DNA of 64,000 nt from contig NZ_PDBS01000001.1 of the NCBI RefSeq assembly GCF_002572525.1, forward strand, positions 62,001 to 126,000, given 5' to 3'. This document shows positions 8,483 through 17,199 of this stretch, in pieces. How positions within the stretch are numbered: position 1 is the first letter of the stretch; each line of letters starts with the position of its first letter. A model generated the notes under the pieces. It was not told where the DNA came from, searched no databases, and saw only the letters and a program-made list of their open reading frames with translations. The stretch is from Natrinema sp. CBA1119. GTDB taxonomy: Archaea; Halobacteriota; Halobacteria; Halobacteriales; Natrialbaceae. The position numbers and the translations under genes are program-made.

Positions 8483-8557
8483 ACCCGTTCAGGGGGACGG
8501 GGGAGGGAAAAACGTATGGATCGGTCGCCGTCCGCGGTACCGTCGGCGGTCGATTCG

Positions 8558-10312
8558 CTAGCTGTCGGGGCTGTTATCCGAGAGGTACAGCGTCCGATCG
8601 ACGATGCTGACGGCCGCTTCGCCCCACCGCTGAATCGCGGTGCCCTCGGAGTCGGCGATTTCGATGACGATCCGGTCCCGACCGATCGTCACGTCGGCCG
8701 CCGGCGTCGACTCCCGGTCCGCGAAGCTCTGTAGCTGATACTGCAGGAGTCGCTTCGTCGACCCCTCGATTTCGATCGTATCGGGCTCGAACGCGAGCGT
8801 CACCATCGCCCCGCCGCCGCCGGTTTCCTCGGCCGTCACGTCGAAGCGGTGGCTCGAGAGCTCCGGTGCTGGCGCGTTCTCGTTCATCGTGTCGACGGCG
8901 TCCTCGACGGACACGTCCTCGGCCTCGAATTCGTCCTCGTCGAACTCGAACGGCGACAGCGCGTCCGCGGTAGCCGCGCCGTCCGCGTCGGATTCCGTGA
9001 CAGCCGCCCCACCGGAGTCGGACGCCGCGTCGTCCTCGAGCGAGGGCTCCTCGTCCGCCGGCGCGGGCTCGGTCGAATCGTCGACGATGTCGGGGACATC
9101 GGAGCGATCCGGATCGTCCGGGTTCGCGATCTCGGATTCGGCGTCAGCGAACTCATCGTCAGCGGATTCGGCGTCAGCGGATTCGTCGTCGACGGCTGCC
9201 GGTTTCGCTCCCTCCGCTGGGACGTCGGCGTCCTCGGTCAGATCGTCAAACGAAAGCGAATCGAGGTCATCAGGTGGGTCCGAGGACTCGGCGACGGTGT
9301 CGAGCCCCCCATCGGCTTCGTCGTCGACCGCATCTCCGTCTTCTCCCTCGCCCGATTCGCGCGGTTCGGAGTCCGCTCGCTCGGCCGTCTCGGACGCCGC
9401 GTCCGAGGCCTCCCGACCGTCGGCCGCATCGTCCGTTTCTCCGTCGGCCGTGTCTCTCGGTACTGTCTCGCCAGCAGCGACGTGCGTCTCGGCCCCCGTG
9501 CTCGAGCCGACCGGTCCCGCTGCGATCACGTCGGAGTCGTCGATTCCGTCGTCAGATCCATCCGTGAGTGCGCCGGCGATCGTCGGCCGGGCCGCCGCGA
9601 TCGCCTCGCGATCCAGTGGCGTGGCGTACCAGGCGGTTCGATCCGGCGACGTGATGAACCGACCGCGACTACGCTCGGCTCGCGGGTGTCCGGACGGTTC
9701 GTCGTCGGCGTCGGAGTCGGCGTCCGTTGCCGATTCGTCAGCGGAGCGCTCGTCGTCAGCCGCCCCGTCGGCCCGGTCGTCCGACTGCGGATCGTCCGCG
9801 TCCGATCCCGGCGATTCGGTGGGGTCTGCCCTCTCGCTCGAGGCCGTCTCCTCGTCCGGTTCCTCCGCACGGCGAGCCGCAGCCGACTGCCGTTCGGCCT
9901 GCTGGGAAGAGGACTGTGGCTGTGGACCGACTCCGTCCGGCGGATCGGCCGTCGGTTGTCCCTGTTGGTGGCCGGCCTGTGGTGCCTGCTGGGGTCCGGC
10001 CTGTGGCGCTTGCTGCGGTCCCGCCTGCGGTGCCTGTTGGGGCTGATTCGGGCCCGGACCGGAGCTAATCGTGCCGCCGCTGAGATGCAGTTGCGTTCCT
10101 CCACCACCGCCCCGCGCGTTGGACATTCCGTCGAGGTGGTGAGCGATATCCGTCAGATCGTCGTCGATGTTGTCCTCGAGCTTGTCGATCTTGTCGCCGA
10201 CGCTTCGCAGAGCGAGGGCCACGTCCCAGAGGACGACGACGCCGAAAAACAGGAGCGCGAGGAAAACGGTAACGGCGGCTCCGCCGAGAAGCTGCGTGTT
10301 GGCTTCGACCAT
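8558..10312 (-). CDS. membrane-anchored protein with long disordered acidic linker
   Basis: A 584-residue protein in four parts. Residues ~5-32 are one membrane segment. A short coiled coil follows ('ALRSVGDKIDKLEDNIDDDL'). Next is a Gln/Pro/Gly segment with the unit QQAPQAGP repeated about three times (codons near 10000-10050), then roughly 350 residues rich in Asp, Glu, Ser and Ala with no predicted fold. A compact C-terminal domain of ~100 residues ('APELSSHRFDVTAEE' onward) has alternating strands. I recognise no family. The layout suggests a tethered sensor or scaffold with the C-terminal domain held away from the membrane. The start at 10312 directly precedes the membrane segment. Confidence 0.72.
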   Translation of the reverse strand: MVEANTQLLGGAAVTVFLALLFFGVVVLWDVALALRSVGDKIDKLEDNIDDDLTDIAHHLDGMSNARGGGGGTQLHLSGGTISSGPGPNQPQQAPQAGPQQAPQAGPQQAPQAGHQQGQPTADPPDGVGPQPQSSSQQAERQSAAARRAEEPDEETASSERADPTESPGSDADDPQSDDRADGAADDERSADESATDADSDADDEPSGHPRAERSRGRFITSPDRTAWYATPLDREAIAAARPTIAGALTDGSDDGIDDSDVIAAGPVGSSTGAETHVAAGETVPRDTADGETDDAADGREASDAASETAERADSEPRESGEGEDGDAVDDEADGGLDTVAESSDPPDDLDSLSFDDLTEDADVPAEGAKPAAVDDESADAESADDEFADAESEIANPDDPDRSDVPDIVDDSTEPAPADEEPSLEDDAASDSGGAAVTESDADGAATADALSPFEFDEDEFEAEDVSVEDAVDTMNENAPAPELSSHRFDVTAEETGGGGAMVTLAFEPDTIEIEGSTKRLLQYQLQSFADRESTPAADVTIGRDRIVIEIADSEGTAIQRWGEAAVSIVDRTLYLSDNSPDS

Positions 10313-10571
10313 ATATGCTACTCTGTGAACCGATAGGTCGTTCGATATATAGACCTTATGCCGTAACACCGATGGCACTGGAGAGAGAGCACTAGTAAAG
10401 CGTCGAACACAGCGTTCTGTGACCACTTTCGGCCCCCCACACTCCGTCAGGATTGCGGACCTATTCGGTATCCTGACAGCTGTCGACGGAGGGTTCCATC
10501 AGGGTATCGTCGCTACCGAACGACACGACACACCCAACCGCGCGACAGCTATGGGGGCAGTTACTCAATCG

Positions 10572-11249
10572 TCAGTCGGGATGGGAGAGCTCGAGCCAGT
10601 CGGTGGACAGCGCCGGATCGCGGAGCGACCACCGCTGTTCGGCAATCCCGTCGCGGGATCGGACCGTAACGACGGCGTCGAACAGCGGCTCGATGAGGGA
10701 GACCACATCGTGATCTCGCGCGAGCGGCACGTGAACGTGTCCCATTCCACGAGCCCGATCGACTCGTGATGTCGTCAGGTGAAGCAGTCGAAACACCGTT
10801 TCGATCCCGTACTCGCGACAGAGGGGAACCAGCGAGTCGACGCAGACGCGCAGTTCGGCCGGTTCGAATCCGTCGGCGGCGCCGGCGAGCTCGTCGACGG
10901 CTTCGACGAGTTCGATCCCGAGTTCCCTCGGCGACTCCGGACCGCCGCGGACCGTCGAATCCGCTCCTCCTTCGGTCGCCAGACCCGAGTACTCGATCGT
11001 TCGGAGCCGGTTCGCTTCGGGGGCGTGGCACGCACTCTCGCACGCGACTCGAGTCCCCTCGCCCGAGACCTGCAGTCGATACACGGACTCGCGCTCCGGT
11101 GGTCCGAACAATCGCTGGCAGACCGTTTCGTGTGCCGCTTCCGTCTCCTCGCCGACGAGCAAAATGTTGCTCCCGTCCCGTTTGAGCGCATCGAGGGCCC
11201 GTGCAAACGTGGCACTGTCCGGCACGAGAGCACCTCGCTCGTCTTCCAT
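10572..11249 (-). CDS. DUF7504-like degenerate RecA/KaiC-fold protein
   Basis: A 225-residue haloarchaeal protein. It begins with a RecA-like first strand and turn ('SNILLVGEETEAAHETVCQRL', residues ~26-46), but the turn lacks the Gly-Lys-Ser/Thr of a P-loop. A later 'LRVCVDSLVPLCREYG' looks like a Walker B-like strand and helix. This is the pattern of the DUF7504 family, widespread in haloarchaea with no known role, possibly signalling-related. It probably does not hydrolyse ATP. The intergenic region to the upstream gene on the right is short and divergent (11250-11384). Confidence 0.6.
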   Translation of the reverse strand: MEDERGALVPDSATFARALDALKRDGSNILLVGEETEAAHETVCQRLFGPPERESVYRLQVSGEGTRVACESACHAPEANRLRTIEYSGLATEGGADSTVRGGPESPRELGIELVEAVDELAGAADGFEPAELRVCVDSLVPLCREYGIETVFRLLHLTTSRVDRARGMGHVHVPLARDHDVVSLIEPLFDAVVTVRSRDGIAEQRWSLRDPALSTDWLELSHPD

Positions 11250-11384
11250 TTCGTTCTATCGGAGCGGTGGCCCTGCAATAAAAATTGTGCCTGACATGCG
11301 ATCCGAATAGTGACTCGCGCTCCTCGGCGCGGTTCGTATCGGACCGATCGGCCGGTTTTTGAGCCCGGCGGTCGTAGATCACGT

Positions 11385-12146
11385 ATGGCCGACCACGACG
11401 ACGAACTCGTCGACGCCGTTCGCGAACTCACGCGAACGATCGACGCGCTTCGAACGGAACTCGACGGGTCACGCCGCCGGCCGCTACTGCGGCCGCCGAC
11501 GCCGCGAGAGCTCCTCCGGTTTACCGATGAGGTAGCCCTCCCCGCCGCGCTCGCAGTCCTCGAGACCAGCGTCCGTGCGCTCGAGGCGTTTCAGCGGAGC
11601 CTGCAAGTCGTCCGAACCGAGCGGAAGGCTCGAGACCGAACGTCGGCGACCGCCGATGCAGCGAGCGAGCGCGCAAACGAACTCCGGCGGACGACGCTCT
11701 CTCAGCTCGATACCGTCCTCACTGAACTCCAGCGAGCCGCTTCGGAGGGCGGGCTTCCCGCCAACGAAGAGGCGAGCGACCTCCTCACGGAGGCCCGCGA
11801 ACTCCGCGACGACGTGGACAGTCGTCTCCGAGCGGCCACCGAGCGGGACTCGGACGCGGAACCGGCGGGTTTCGATCGAACGCGCGCCGACGGCGCGGTT
11901 ACGATCGACATCGAGGACGGACCCCTCGGCGACGGTGATGCGAGCGCATCCGACGACGAACCCGATACTGCCGTCGACGTCGACGCCGAACTCGAGACGC
12001 TGCGAGATCAGTACGGCGAGGACGGCGACGACTCGAGCGAGAACGATGACGACGGATCGGACGCGGATGGCTCCGGTGCCGGGGCTGGTGGCACCGAAAA
12101 CGGAAGCGACGAAAGCGACGAAAGCGACGAAAGCGACGAAAACTGA
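11385..12146 (+). CDS. haloarchaeal coiled-coil protein with acidic tail (DUF7547-like)
   Basis: A 253-residue protein. Residues 1-30 form a helix ('LVDAVRELTRTIDALRTEL'), followed by a Pro-rich segment ('PLLRPPTPRELLRFTDE') and a long helix with many Arg and Glu (about 45-160). The last ~80 residues are Asp/Glu/Ser/Gly-rich and end in repeated Asp-Glu-Ser. I recall the N-terminal Pro-Thr-Pro-Arg-Glu-Leu-Leu signature from a haloarchaeal family of unknown function. The ATG at 11385 is chosen because the frame upstream is basic and overlaps the divergent promoter. No enzyme motif is visible. Confidence 0.65.
   Translation: MADHDDELVDAVRELTRTIDALRTELDGSRRRPLLRPPTPRELLRFTDEVALPAALAVLETSVRALEAFQRSLQVVRTERKARDRTSATADAASERANELRRTTLSQLDTVLTELQRAASEGGLPANEEASDLLTEARELRDDVDSRLRAATERDSDAEPAGFDRTRADGAVTIDIEDGPLGDGDASASDDEPDTAVDVDAELETLRDQYGEDGDDSSENDDDGSDADGSGAGAGGTENGSDESDESDESDEN
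12112..12141 (+). repeat. 9-bp tandem repeat at the 3' end of a gene
   Basis: The unit GACGAAAGC occurs three times in a row with partial copies on both sides, encoding the Asp-Glu-Ser repeat that ends the 11385-12146 protein. Copy number could change without shifting the frame. Confidence 0.8.
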
Positions 12147-12183
12147 ATTCGCTGTACTGGGCTCGGGGATAGCCGGGATCCGT

Positions 12184-12543
12184 TTAGACCGGCTCGAACC
12201 GGTACCCGTCCCACTCTTGGCTCTCGGGCTCTCTGATGCCCGCACCTGGTTCGCGGAGCTCGTCGACGTAGACCGGCTGGACCTCGTCACCAGTTTCGAC
12301 GTTACCGGTGGTTAGCTGACCGATTGCGCGGACCGACTCGCCGTCGATATCGAACTCGACGATCGCGAGATGGTTTGGCTCGCGGACGCCCGGCGGCGTC
12401 GCGGTGCTTGTCGTCCACGTCACGACCTCCGCGGTGTACTCGCTGAGATCGATCGTCTCGACCGGCTCTGTTCCGCCCGGGCCGCGCGGGTGACCGGGGT
12501 AGCTGATCGAACCGTCATCGTATCGCGTCGCGTCCATCGTCAT
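12184..12543 (-). CDS. OB-fold partner of thiolase (DUF35-like, without zinc ribbon)
   Basis: A 119-residue protein encoded with the thiolase upstream through an ATGA overlap (ATG at 12543, thiolase TGA at 12540-12542). It matches the OB-fold half of DUF35 proteins ('AEVVTWTTSTATPPGVREPNHLA', 'DELREPG', final 'DGYRFEPV'). In archaea these bind thiolase and HMG-CoA synthase and pass acetoacetyl-CoA between them. The classical family has an N-terminal zinc ribbon with four cysteines; this protein has no cysteine at all, so only the acyl-CoA-binding fold remains. The start at 12543 is set by the translational coupling. Confidence 0.78.
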   Translation of the reverse strand: MTMDATRYDDGSISYPGHPRGPGGTEPVETIDLSEYTAEVVTWTTSTATPPGVREPNHLAIVEFDIDGESVRAIGQLTTGNVETGDEVQPVYVDELREPGAGIREPESQEWDGYRFEPV

Positions 12544-13700
12544 TGTGCTGCCTCCATGATGGTGGTGATCACGCAATTGCCGAAGCCGCCGACGTTACAG
12601 CAGAGCCCGACGTCCGCATCGACCTGTCGCGGGCCGGCCTCGCCGACGAGTTGTTCGTAAATCTCGACGCCCTGTGCGACCCCGCTGGCACCCAGCGGGT
12701 GCCCCTTCGACTTGAGTCCGCCCGACGTGTTGATCGGCAACTCGCCGGTGTCTCGCTCGGTGTAGCCTTCCTCGACGAGTTTCCAGGCCTCGCCCTGTTC
12801 GGCGAAGCCCAGCCCCTCCATCTGGAGGAACTCGAGGATGGTGAACATATCGTGGAGTTCGGCCACGTCGATGTCGTCGGGGCCGCGGCCGCTCATCTCG
12901 TAGGCACCCTTCCCGCTCTCGACGACGCCGCCCATCACGGTCGGATCCTCGCGCTCGTGGACGACGTGGGTGTCCGTCGCCCCGTCGATCCCCGAGATGA
13001 CGACGTAGTCGTCGGCGTATTCGTCGGCGACGGACTCCGGACAGAGCATGAGCGCCGCCGAGCCGTCCGTAATCGGACAGAAGTCGTACAGCCGTAGCGG
13101 GTCGGCCACGATCGGTGACTCGAGGATCGTCTCCAGATCCACCTCCTTCTGGAACTGGGCGTGAGGATTGTCGACGCCGTTCCTGTGATTCTTGACCGCG
13201 ACCTTTCCGAGGCTCTCGCGGGGCGCGTCGAAGCGCTCGAGGTAGTGGCGCGCCGTGAGACCCGCGAACGACGGCAGCGTGACACCGGTCTTGTACTCGA
13301 CGGGGTGGGTCAGCGACGCGATGACGTCGGTGGCCTCCCCGGTCGTCTTGTGGGTCATCTTCTCGCCGCCAACGAGCAGGGTCATGTCGCTGGCCCCGCT
13401 GGCGACCGACTGCCAGGCGGCGAAGATTCCCGCGCCGCCGCTCGAACTCGTCTGGTCGACTCGCTGGGTGTACGCCGGCATCGCGTCGAGGTCGTGGGCC
13501 AGGGCGTTCGGCACGCCCGTCTGTCCCTCGAACTCGCCGCTCGCCATGTTCGAGACGTACAGGTGTTCGACTTCGTCGGCCTCGACGCTCGCGTCCTCGA
13601 GGCACTCGATTCCCGCCTCCGCGAGGAGGTCCTGGATCCACTCCCCCTCCCGTTGCCCGAACTGGGTCATCGAGGCGCCAATGATTGCAACACGTTCCAT
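12540..13700 (-). CDS. thiolase-family protein (SCP2-thiolase/acetyl-CoA acetyltransferase type)
   Basis: A 386-residue thiolase-fold protein, full length for the archaeal SCP2-thiolase group. The second-half catalytic motifs are present: 'AELHDMFTILEF' (His), 'KSKGHPLGASG' (Gly-His-Pro) and the C-terminal 'GLCCNVGGFGN'. The first-half nucleophile position, where the family has Cys in Ala-Cys-Ala-Ser-Gly-Gly, reads Thr-Ser-Ser-Ser-Gly-Gly, with Ser at residue 85. It probably condenses or splits acyl-CoA with the OB-fold partner encoded next to it, as at the entry to the archaeal mevalonate pathway. The Ser substitution leaves the exact reaction open. Confidence 0.82.
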   Translation of the reverse strand: MERVAIIGASMTQFGQREGEWIQDLLAEAGIECLEDASVEADEVEHLYVSNMASGEFEGQTGVPNALAHDLDAMPAYTQRVDQTSSSGGAGIFAAWQSVASGASDMTLLVGGEKMTHKTTGEATDVIASLTHPVEYKTGVTLPSFAGLTARHYLERFDAPRESLGKVAVKNHRNGVDNPHAQFQKEVDLETILESPIVADPLRLYDFCPITDGSAALMLCPESVADEYADDYVVISGIDGATDTHVVHEREDPTVMGGVVESGKGAYEMSGRGPDDIDVAELHDMFTILEFLQMEGLGFAEQGEAWKLVEEGYTERDTGELPINTSGGLKSKGHPLGASGVAQGVEIYEQLVGEAGPRQVDADVGLCCNVGGFGNCVITTIMEAAQ

Positions 13701-13841
13701 ATCCTACGGGACTCGAATCAAGAATTTATAAGCAGGGGTTACGACAGTGTCTGGTTTACGAAATATATTTGATTAGCTAAAAAGAGTATTTATATCAACC
13801 AAGCAAGTAATGGCTTTACCGACAGGGGACGATCGGTGGAT

Positions 13842-14027
13842 ATGATCTGGGAAGCAATACTTATCTTGGTTGGTGCGTTGAGCATCGTCATCGCTGGATC
13901 GTATATTGGCGGCAAGATGGCACTGCGCGCGTTCTTCGGACAGGAGTTTGTCGATTCAAAGAGCGGTGAATTCGTCCTCCCGGATTCCGCACGCGACGAT
14001 ACGACGGACAACGGAAATCAGCAGTGA
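13842..14027 (+). CDS. small single-pass membrane protein
   Basis: A 61-residue protein with one hydrophobic helix (residues ~3-24, 'AILILVGALSIVIAGSYIGG') followed by a polar tail rich in Asp and Ser. A GTG two codons upstream (13836) is an alternative start. A TATA-like TTTATAT lies near 13790, which would give a leader of about 20 bases. It resembles many conserved but uncharacterised small haloarchaeal membrane proteins. It is convergent with hflX. Confidence 0.6.
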   Translation: MIWEAILILVGALSIVIAGSYIGGKMALRAFFGQEFVDSKSGEFVLPDSARDDTTDNGNQQ

Positions 14028-14083
14028 CGAGTGTTGAACAAACCCCGTTTTGTGAGCTTCGTCGAGAGAAGAGTCTCGATGAT

Positions 14084-15385
14084 CTATGCCGATTCGGCCG
14101 CAGCCGTCCGCAGCTCGCTCGCGCGCGAGCGCGCCTGTGAAATGATTGCCTCTCGGGCCTCGAAGGAGACGACGACATCCTCGTCGCCGTAGGTGACATC
14201 GTCGACGTTCGCGTTGTCGTGGATCCACGAGACGACGCTCATGGTGTCCTCGGTCATCGGTAACACGAGCCGTTCTTCCACCCAGTCCGGCAGTTCGCGG
14301 TCGATCCGCTCGAGCAGGCCGTCGACGTTGAGCCCCTCTTTGGCGCTGACAGTCGCCGGGTTCGGCGCGAGCGACGAGAGGGCGTTGCGCTTTTCCGCGA
14401 GTTCCTCGTCGGTCACCTGATCGATCTTGTTCAGCACGGTCACGATCGGGGCCTCGTTGCGCTCGTAGAGGGTGTCGTGGGAGGTGACCAGCTTCTCGTG
14501 GATCTCGTCGATGGGCTCGCTGACGTCGACGACGAGCAAGACCAGATCCGCCCGGTACACCGAGTCCAGCGTCGACTTGAACGACTCGACCAGCCAGTGG
14601 GGGAGATCGCTGATGAACCCGACGGTGTCGGTCACCAGCACGTCCCGGCGGTCGATATCCGCGCGGCGGGTCGTCGTTCCTAGCGTCGTGAACAACTTGT
14701 CCTGAGACTCGGCCGTCGGGTCCAGATCGGGGTGGAGCTCCTCGTTCTCCTCGACCTCGAGATCGGTCGCGAGCTGGCGCAGCAGGGTCGACTTGCCCGC
14801 GTTAGTGTAGCCCGCGAGCGCGACCAGATCGAACCCGGAGTCGCGACGGCGCTGCCGGCGCTGCTGTTCGGTCTGCTCGATCCGCTCGAGTTCGTCGTTG
14901 ATCCGGCTGATCTGGGACTTGATGTCCCGCTCGCGACTCTCGTCGTACTCGCCCAGCCCCATGAACCCGGGGTGTTCCTCGCGCTTGGCGAGGCTCGTCT
15001 TCGCCTCCGCTCGGGGCAGTTCGTACCGGAGCTCCGCCAGTTCGACCTGGAGCTGTGCCTTCCGGGTCTGGGCGCGTTGGCCGAAGATCTCGAGGATCAG
15101 CGTGAATCGGTCGACGACTTCGACGCCGTCGGGCAGGAGTTGCCCGAGGTTGTACATTTGGTAGGGGCCGAGCCGGTTGTCGAAAATGACGGTCGTGGCG
15201 TCGCTCTCCGCGACCAGTTCGGCCAGTTCCTCCGCTTTCCCTTCGCCGATCTGGAGAGCCGCGTCGGCCCGTCGGGACTGCGTGAGTTCGCCGACGACGG
15301 AATAGCCCGCCGCCCGCGCCAGGTCGCGGATCTCGCTCGTATCGGCGGTGCCTGAATCGACGCGTTTGACGATGATCGTGTTCAT
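14084..15385 (-). CDS. hflX: GTPase HflX
   Basis: A 433-residue GTPase of the HflX family, which binds ribosomes and can split stalled 70S particles. Residues 1-190 form the HflX N-terminal domain with the glycine-rich 'DNRLGPYQMYNLG' and a coiled coil ('RINDELERIEQTEQQRRQRR'). The G domain has G1 'GYTNAGKST' (about 203), G3 'DTVGF', G4 'NKID' and G5 'SAKEG'. All nucleotide-binding motifs look intact. It stands alone, with ~500 gene-free bases on its 5' side. Confidence 0.95.
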   Translation of the reverse strand: MNTIIVKRVDSGTADTSEIRDLARAAGYSVVGELTQSRRADAALQIGEGKAEELAELVAESDATTVIFDNRLGPYQMYNLGQLLPDGVEVVDRFTLILEIFGQRAQTRKAQLQVELAELRYELPRAEAKTSLAKREEHPGFMGLGEYDESRERDIKSQISRINDELERIEQTEQQRRQRRRDSGFDLVALAGYTNAGKSTLLRQLATDLEVEENEELHPDLDPTAESQDKLFTTLGTTTRRADIDRRDVLVTDTVGFISDLPHWLVESFKSTLDSVYRADLVLLVVDVSEPIDEIHEKLVTSHDTLYERNEAPIVTVLNKIDQVTDEELAEKRNALSSLAPNPATVSAKEGLNVDGLLERIDRELPDWVEERLVLPMTEDTMSVVSWIHDNANVDDVTYGDEDVVVSFEAREAIISQARSRASELRTAAAESA

Positions 15386-15907
15386 GCGAAACGGTGTGCG
15401 TCCCCCAGGCGCGTTCGGTCGTGTTCGTTCGAGCTGCGTCGCTCATCGATCCGACGGATCGCCGTTCGAACGCGGCGCTGGCGCCGACGGGGCGACCACC
15501 GTCGCAGTGAGTCGATAACGCTAACGATGCCGGTCGAACACCTCTGTTGGACGGACGCGTCTCATAGCGACTGGTACGCGGCGAACCGTCTTGAATCCAG
15601 TGCCCAACGCCGGCACCCGATTCGTTCGTCGCCACTGCGCGGGTCACCGACCGTGCTACTCGACCCACGACGAGCCACAGAGCGCTCAGATTGTCTGCCG
15701 TACCGATATCCCGGCACAACAGCACGATGGGTTACAGATGCTCCGGACCTGTCTGGCGATAGGCCGTCTCAGTCGTCGAGAAACACTATCAGCGGATGAT
15801 GTGTCTGCCGAATTTACCGAAACCGGCCGACAAAACCACCCGACTGAATACGGACGGAATTCGCTCGACCACAACAGTCATAGGAACCGACTCGAATGGG
15901 AGCGGAT
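15386..15907. other. gene-free stretch upstream of hflX and FUN14
   Basis: About 520 bases between two divergent genes. The frames here are short and mutually overlapping with no recognisable product. Near the right edge a GGAG (15899-15902) stands six bases before ATG 15908 and looks like a Shine-Dalgarno site for the FUN14 gene. Confidence 0.5.
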
Positions 15908-16222
15908 ATGATCGATCTCGATCTAACGACACTCGGCCTCGAGTTCGGGGGCGGCGCGCTTATCGGCGGTATCATCGGGTTCGCCACGAAAAAGATCGCG
16001 AAGCTGCTCGCGGTCATCGTCGGCGTCCAGCTGATGGCCTTTCGCTACCTCGAGTCGCAGGGAATCGTCGTCGTGGACTGGAATCGGCTTTCGGCCGGCA
16101 TCCTCAAGACCCAAGAGCGTGCGCAGGGCGCAGACATTCACTGGGTTCAGTCGGTCCTCTCGACGCTGTCGATCGGCGCGGGCTTTACCGGTGGATTCCT
16201 GATCGGCTTTCAGCGCGGCTAG
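15908..16222 (+). CDS. FUN14-family membrane protein
   Basis: A 104-residue protein with the FUN14 layout: a glycine-rich hydrophobic helix ('FGGGALIGGIIGFATKKIAKLLAVIVG'-type, split across residues 11-37), a central 'FRYLESQGIVVVDW' segment, and a last helix ending 'TGGFLIGFQRG'. FUN14 proteins are small membrane proteins of unclear role in archaea. ATG 15908 is preferred over ATG 15896 because a GGAG ribosome site sits six bases before it. It is convergent with SBDS. Confidence 0.8.
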   Translation: MIDLDLTTLGLEFGGGALIGGIIGFATKKIAKLLAVIVGVQLMAFRYLESQGIVVVDWNRLSAGILKTQERAQGADIHWVQSVLSTLSIGAGFTGGFLIGFQRG

Positions 16223-16273
16223 TCCGTGTGCCGGCCGCTGTGAACCCGCTCGAATCCCTATCAAATCCTCAGA

Positions 16274-16999
16274 TTATCGCGTCTTCAGATCGTCCTTATC
16301 CTTGACGATCTCCGTCTCCGCGTTGCCGCTGGTGTGTTCGTTGACGGTGTCGTAGAACTCGTTTTGCAGTCCCGCCGGGAACGTCAGCACGCCGATCCAC
16401 GAGCCGTCGTTTTGCCACTCTTCGCGCTCGAGGTCGCCGAACTGGCGGATCTTCGCCTGCGCGCTGCCGGCGTGGTCGGCCGGCACCTGCACAGCGACCG
16501 TGACCTCCTCGAATCGGATCGGAATCACCGGCCGCAGTGCGTCCAGGGCGTCGTCGACCTGCTCTTGGACGGGCTCCATCGGATCGACCGTGAAGCCGGC
16601 CTCCTCGAGGGCGTTCTCGATTCGTTCGGGCGGATGGGGCGCATTGTCCATCTGCGGGTTGACCGCGTTGCGCGTGATGGTGTCGATCAGCTGCCTGCGC
16701 TTTTGTTCTTGCATCTCGCGGCGCTGATCGGCCGTAATCTGAATCTCGCCGCGCTTGATCACTTCGGGGATGATCTCGAGGGGCTCGGTCGTCTCGAAGA
16801 CCTTCTCGAGATCGCTTTCCGCGGGCCGATCGCCGCGGGAAGCGTCCTCGAAGACGTCCTCGGCGGCGATTACGTCCTCGAGTTCGCCGTCGAACTCGTC
16901 GCGTTTGATCTCCAGCGCTGCGTCCGGATCGACTAGCACTTCGAAGCGCGCTCCATGTGACTCGAGTCGCGCCGTCACGGCCTCGTCAAGCGAAATCAT
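16274..16999 (-). CDS. ribosome assembly factor SBDS
   Basis: A 241-residue protein matching archaeal SBDS across its length. The N-terminal FYSH domain (1-95) includes the 'VIAAEDVFEDASRGDRPAES' loop. A central helical domain carries 'GEIQITADQRREM' and 'RNAVNPQMDNAPHPPERIENAL'. The C-terminal ferredoxin-like domain has 'PIRFEEVTVAVQVPADHAGSA'. SBDS helps release the anti-association factor aIF6 from the large ribosomal subunit. In many archaea the gene is followed by exosome genes, but here the downstream side is FUN14, fitting the lack of an exosome in haloarchaea. It lies 200 bases downstream of psmA. Confidence 0.93.
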   Translation of the reverse strand: MISLDEAVTARLESHGARFEVLVDPDAALEIKRDEFDGELEDVIAAEDVFEDASRGDRPAESDLEKVFETTEPLEIIPEVIKRGEIQITADQRREMQEQKRRQLIDTITRNAVNPQMDNAPHPPERIENALEEAGFTVDPMEPVQEQVDDALDALRPVIPIRFEEVTVAVQVPADHAGSAQAKIRQFGDLEREEWQNDGSWIGVLTFPAGLQNEFYDTVNEHTSGNAETEIVKDKDDLKTR

Positions 17000-17199
17000 G
17001 AGTGACAGTTCCGCCGCCAATTAAAAGAGTGTTTCCCGAACTGTACCGATGATCTCGATCGGATCACGTCATGGTATCTCGAGTTCGATCCGTTTCAGCG
17101 CGGCTGAGACGTGGATAATCGGCGATTCGGTGCGAGGGGGCCGTACTCAGCCCGGTGAGTCGGAAAAACGGGAGTCGAAAACCGAAATCGGCGTCTCGA

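Noticed and set aside
15527..15911. Two overlapping plus-strand frames upstream of FUN14
   Set aside because: Short, overlapping, with no recognisable sequence; kept as gene-free.
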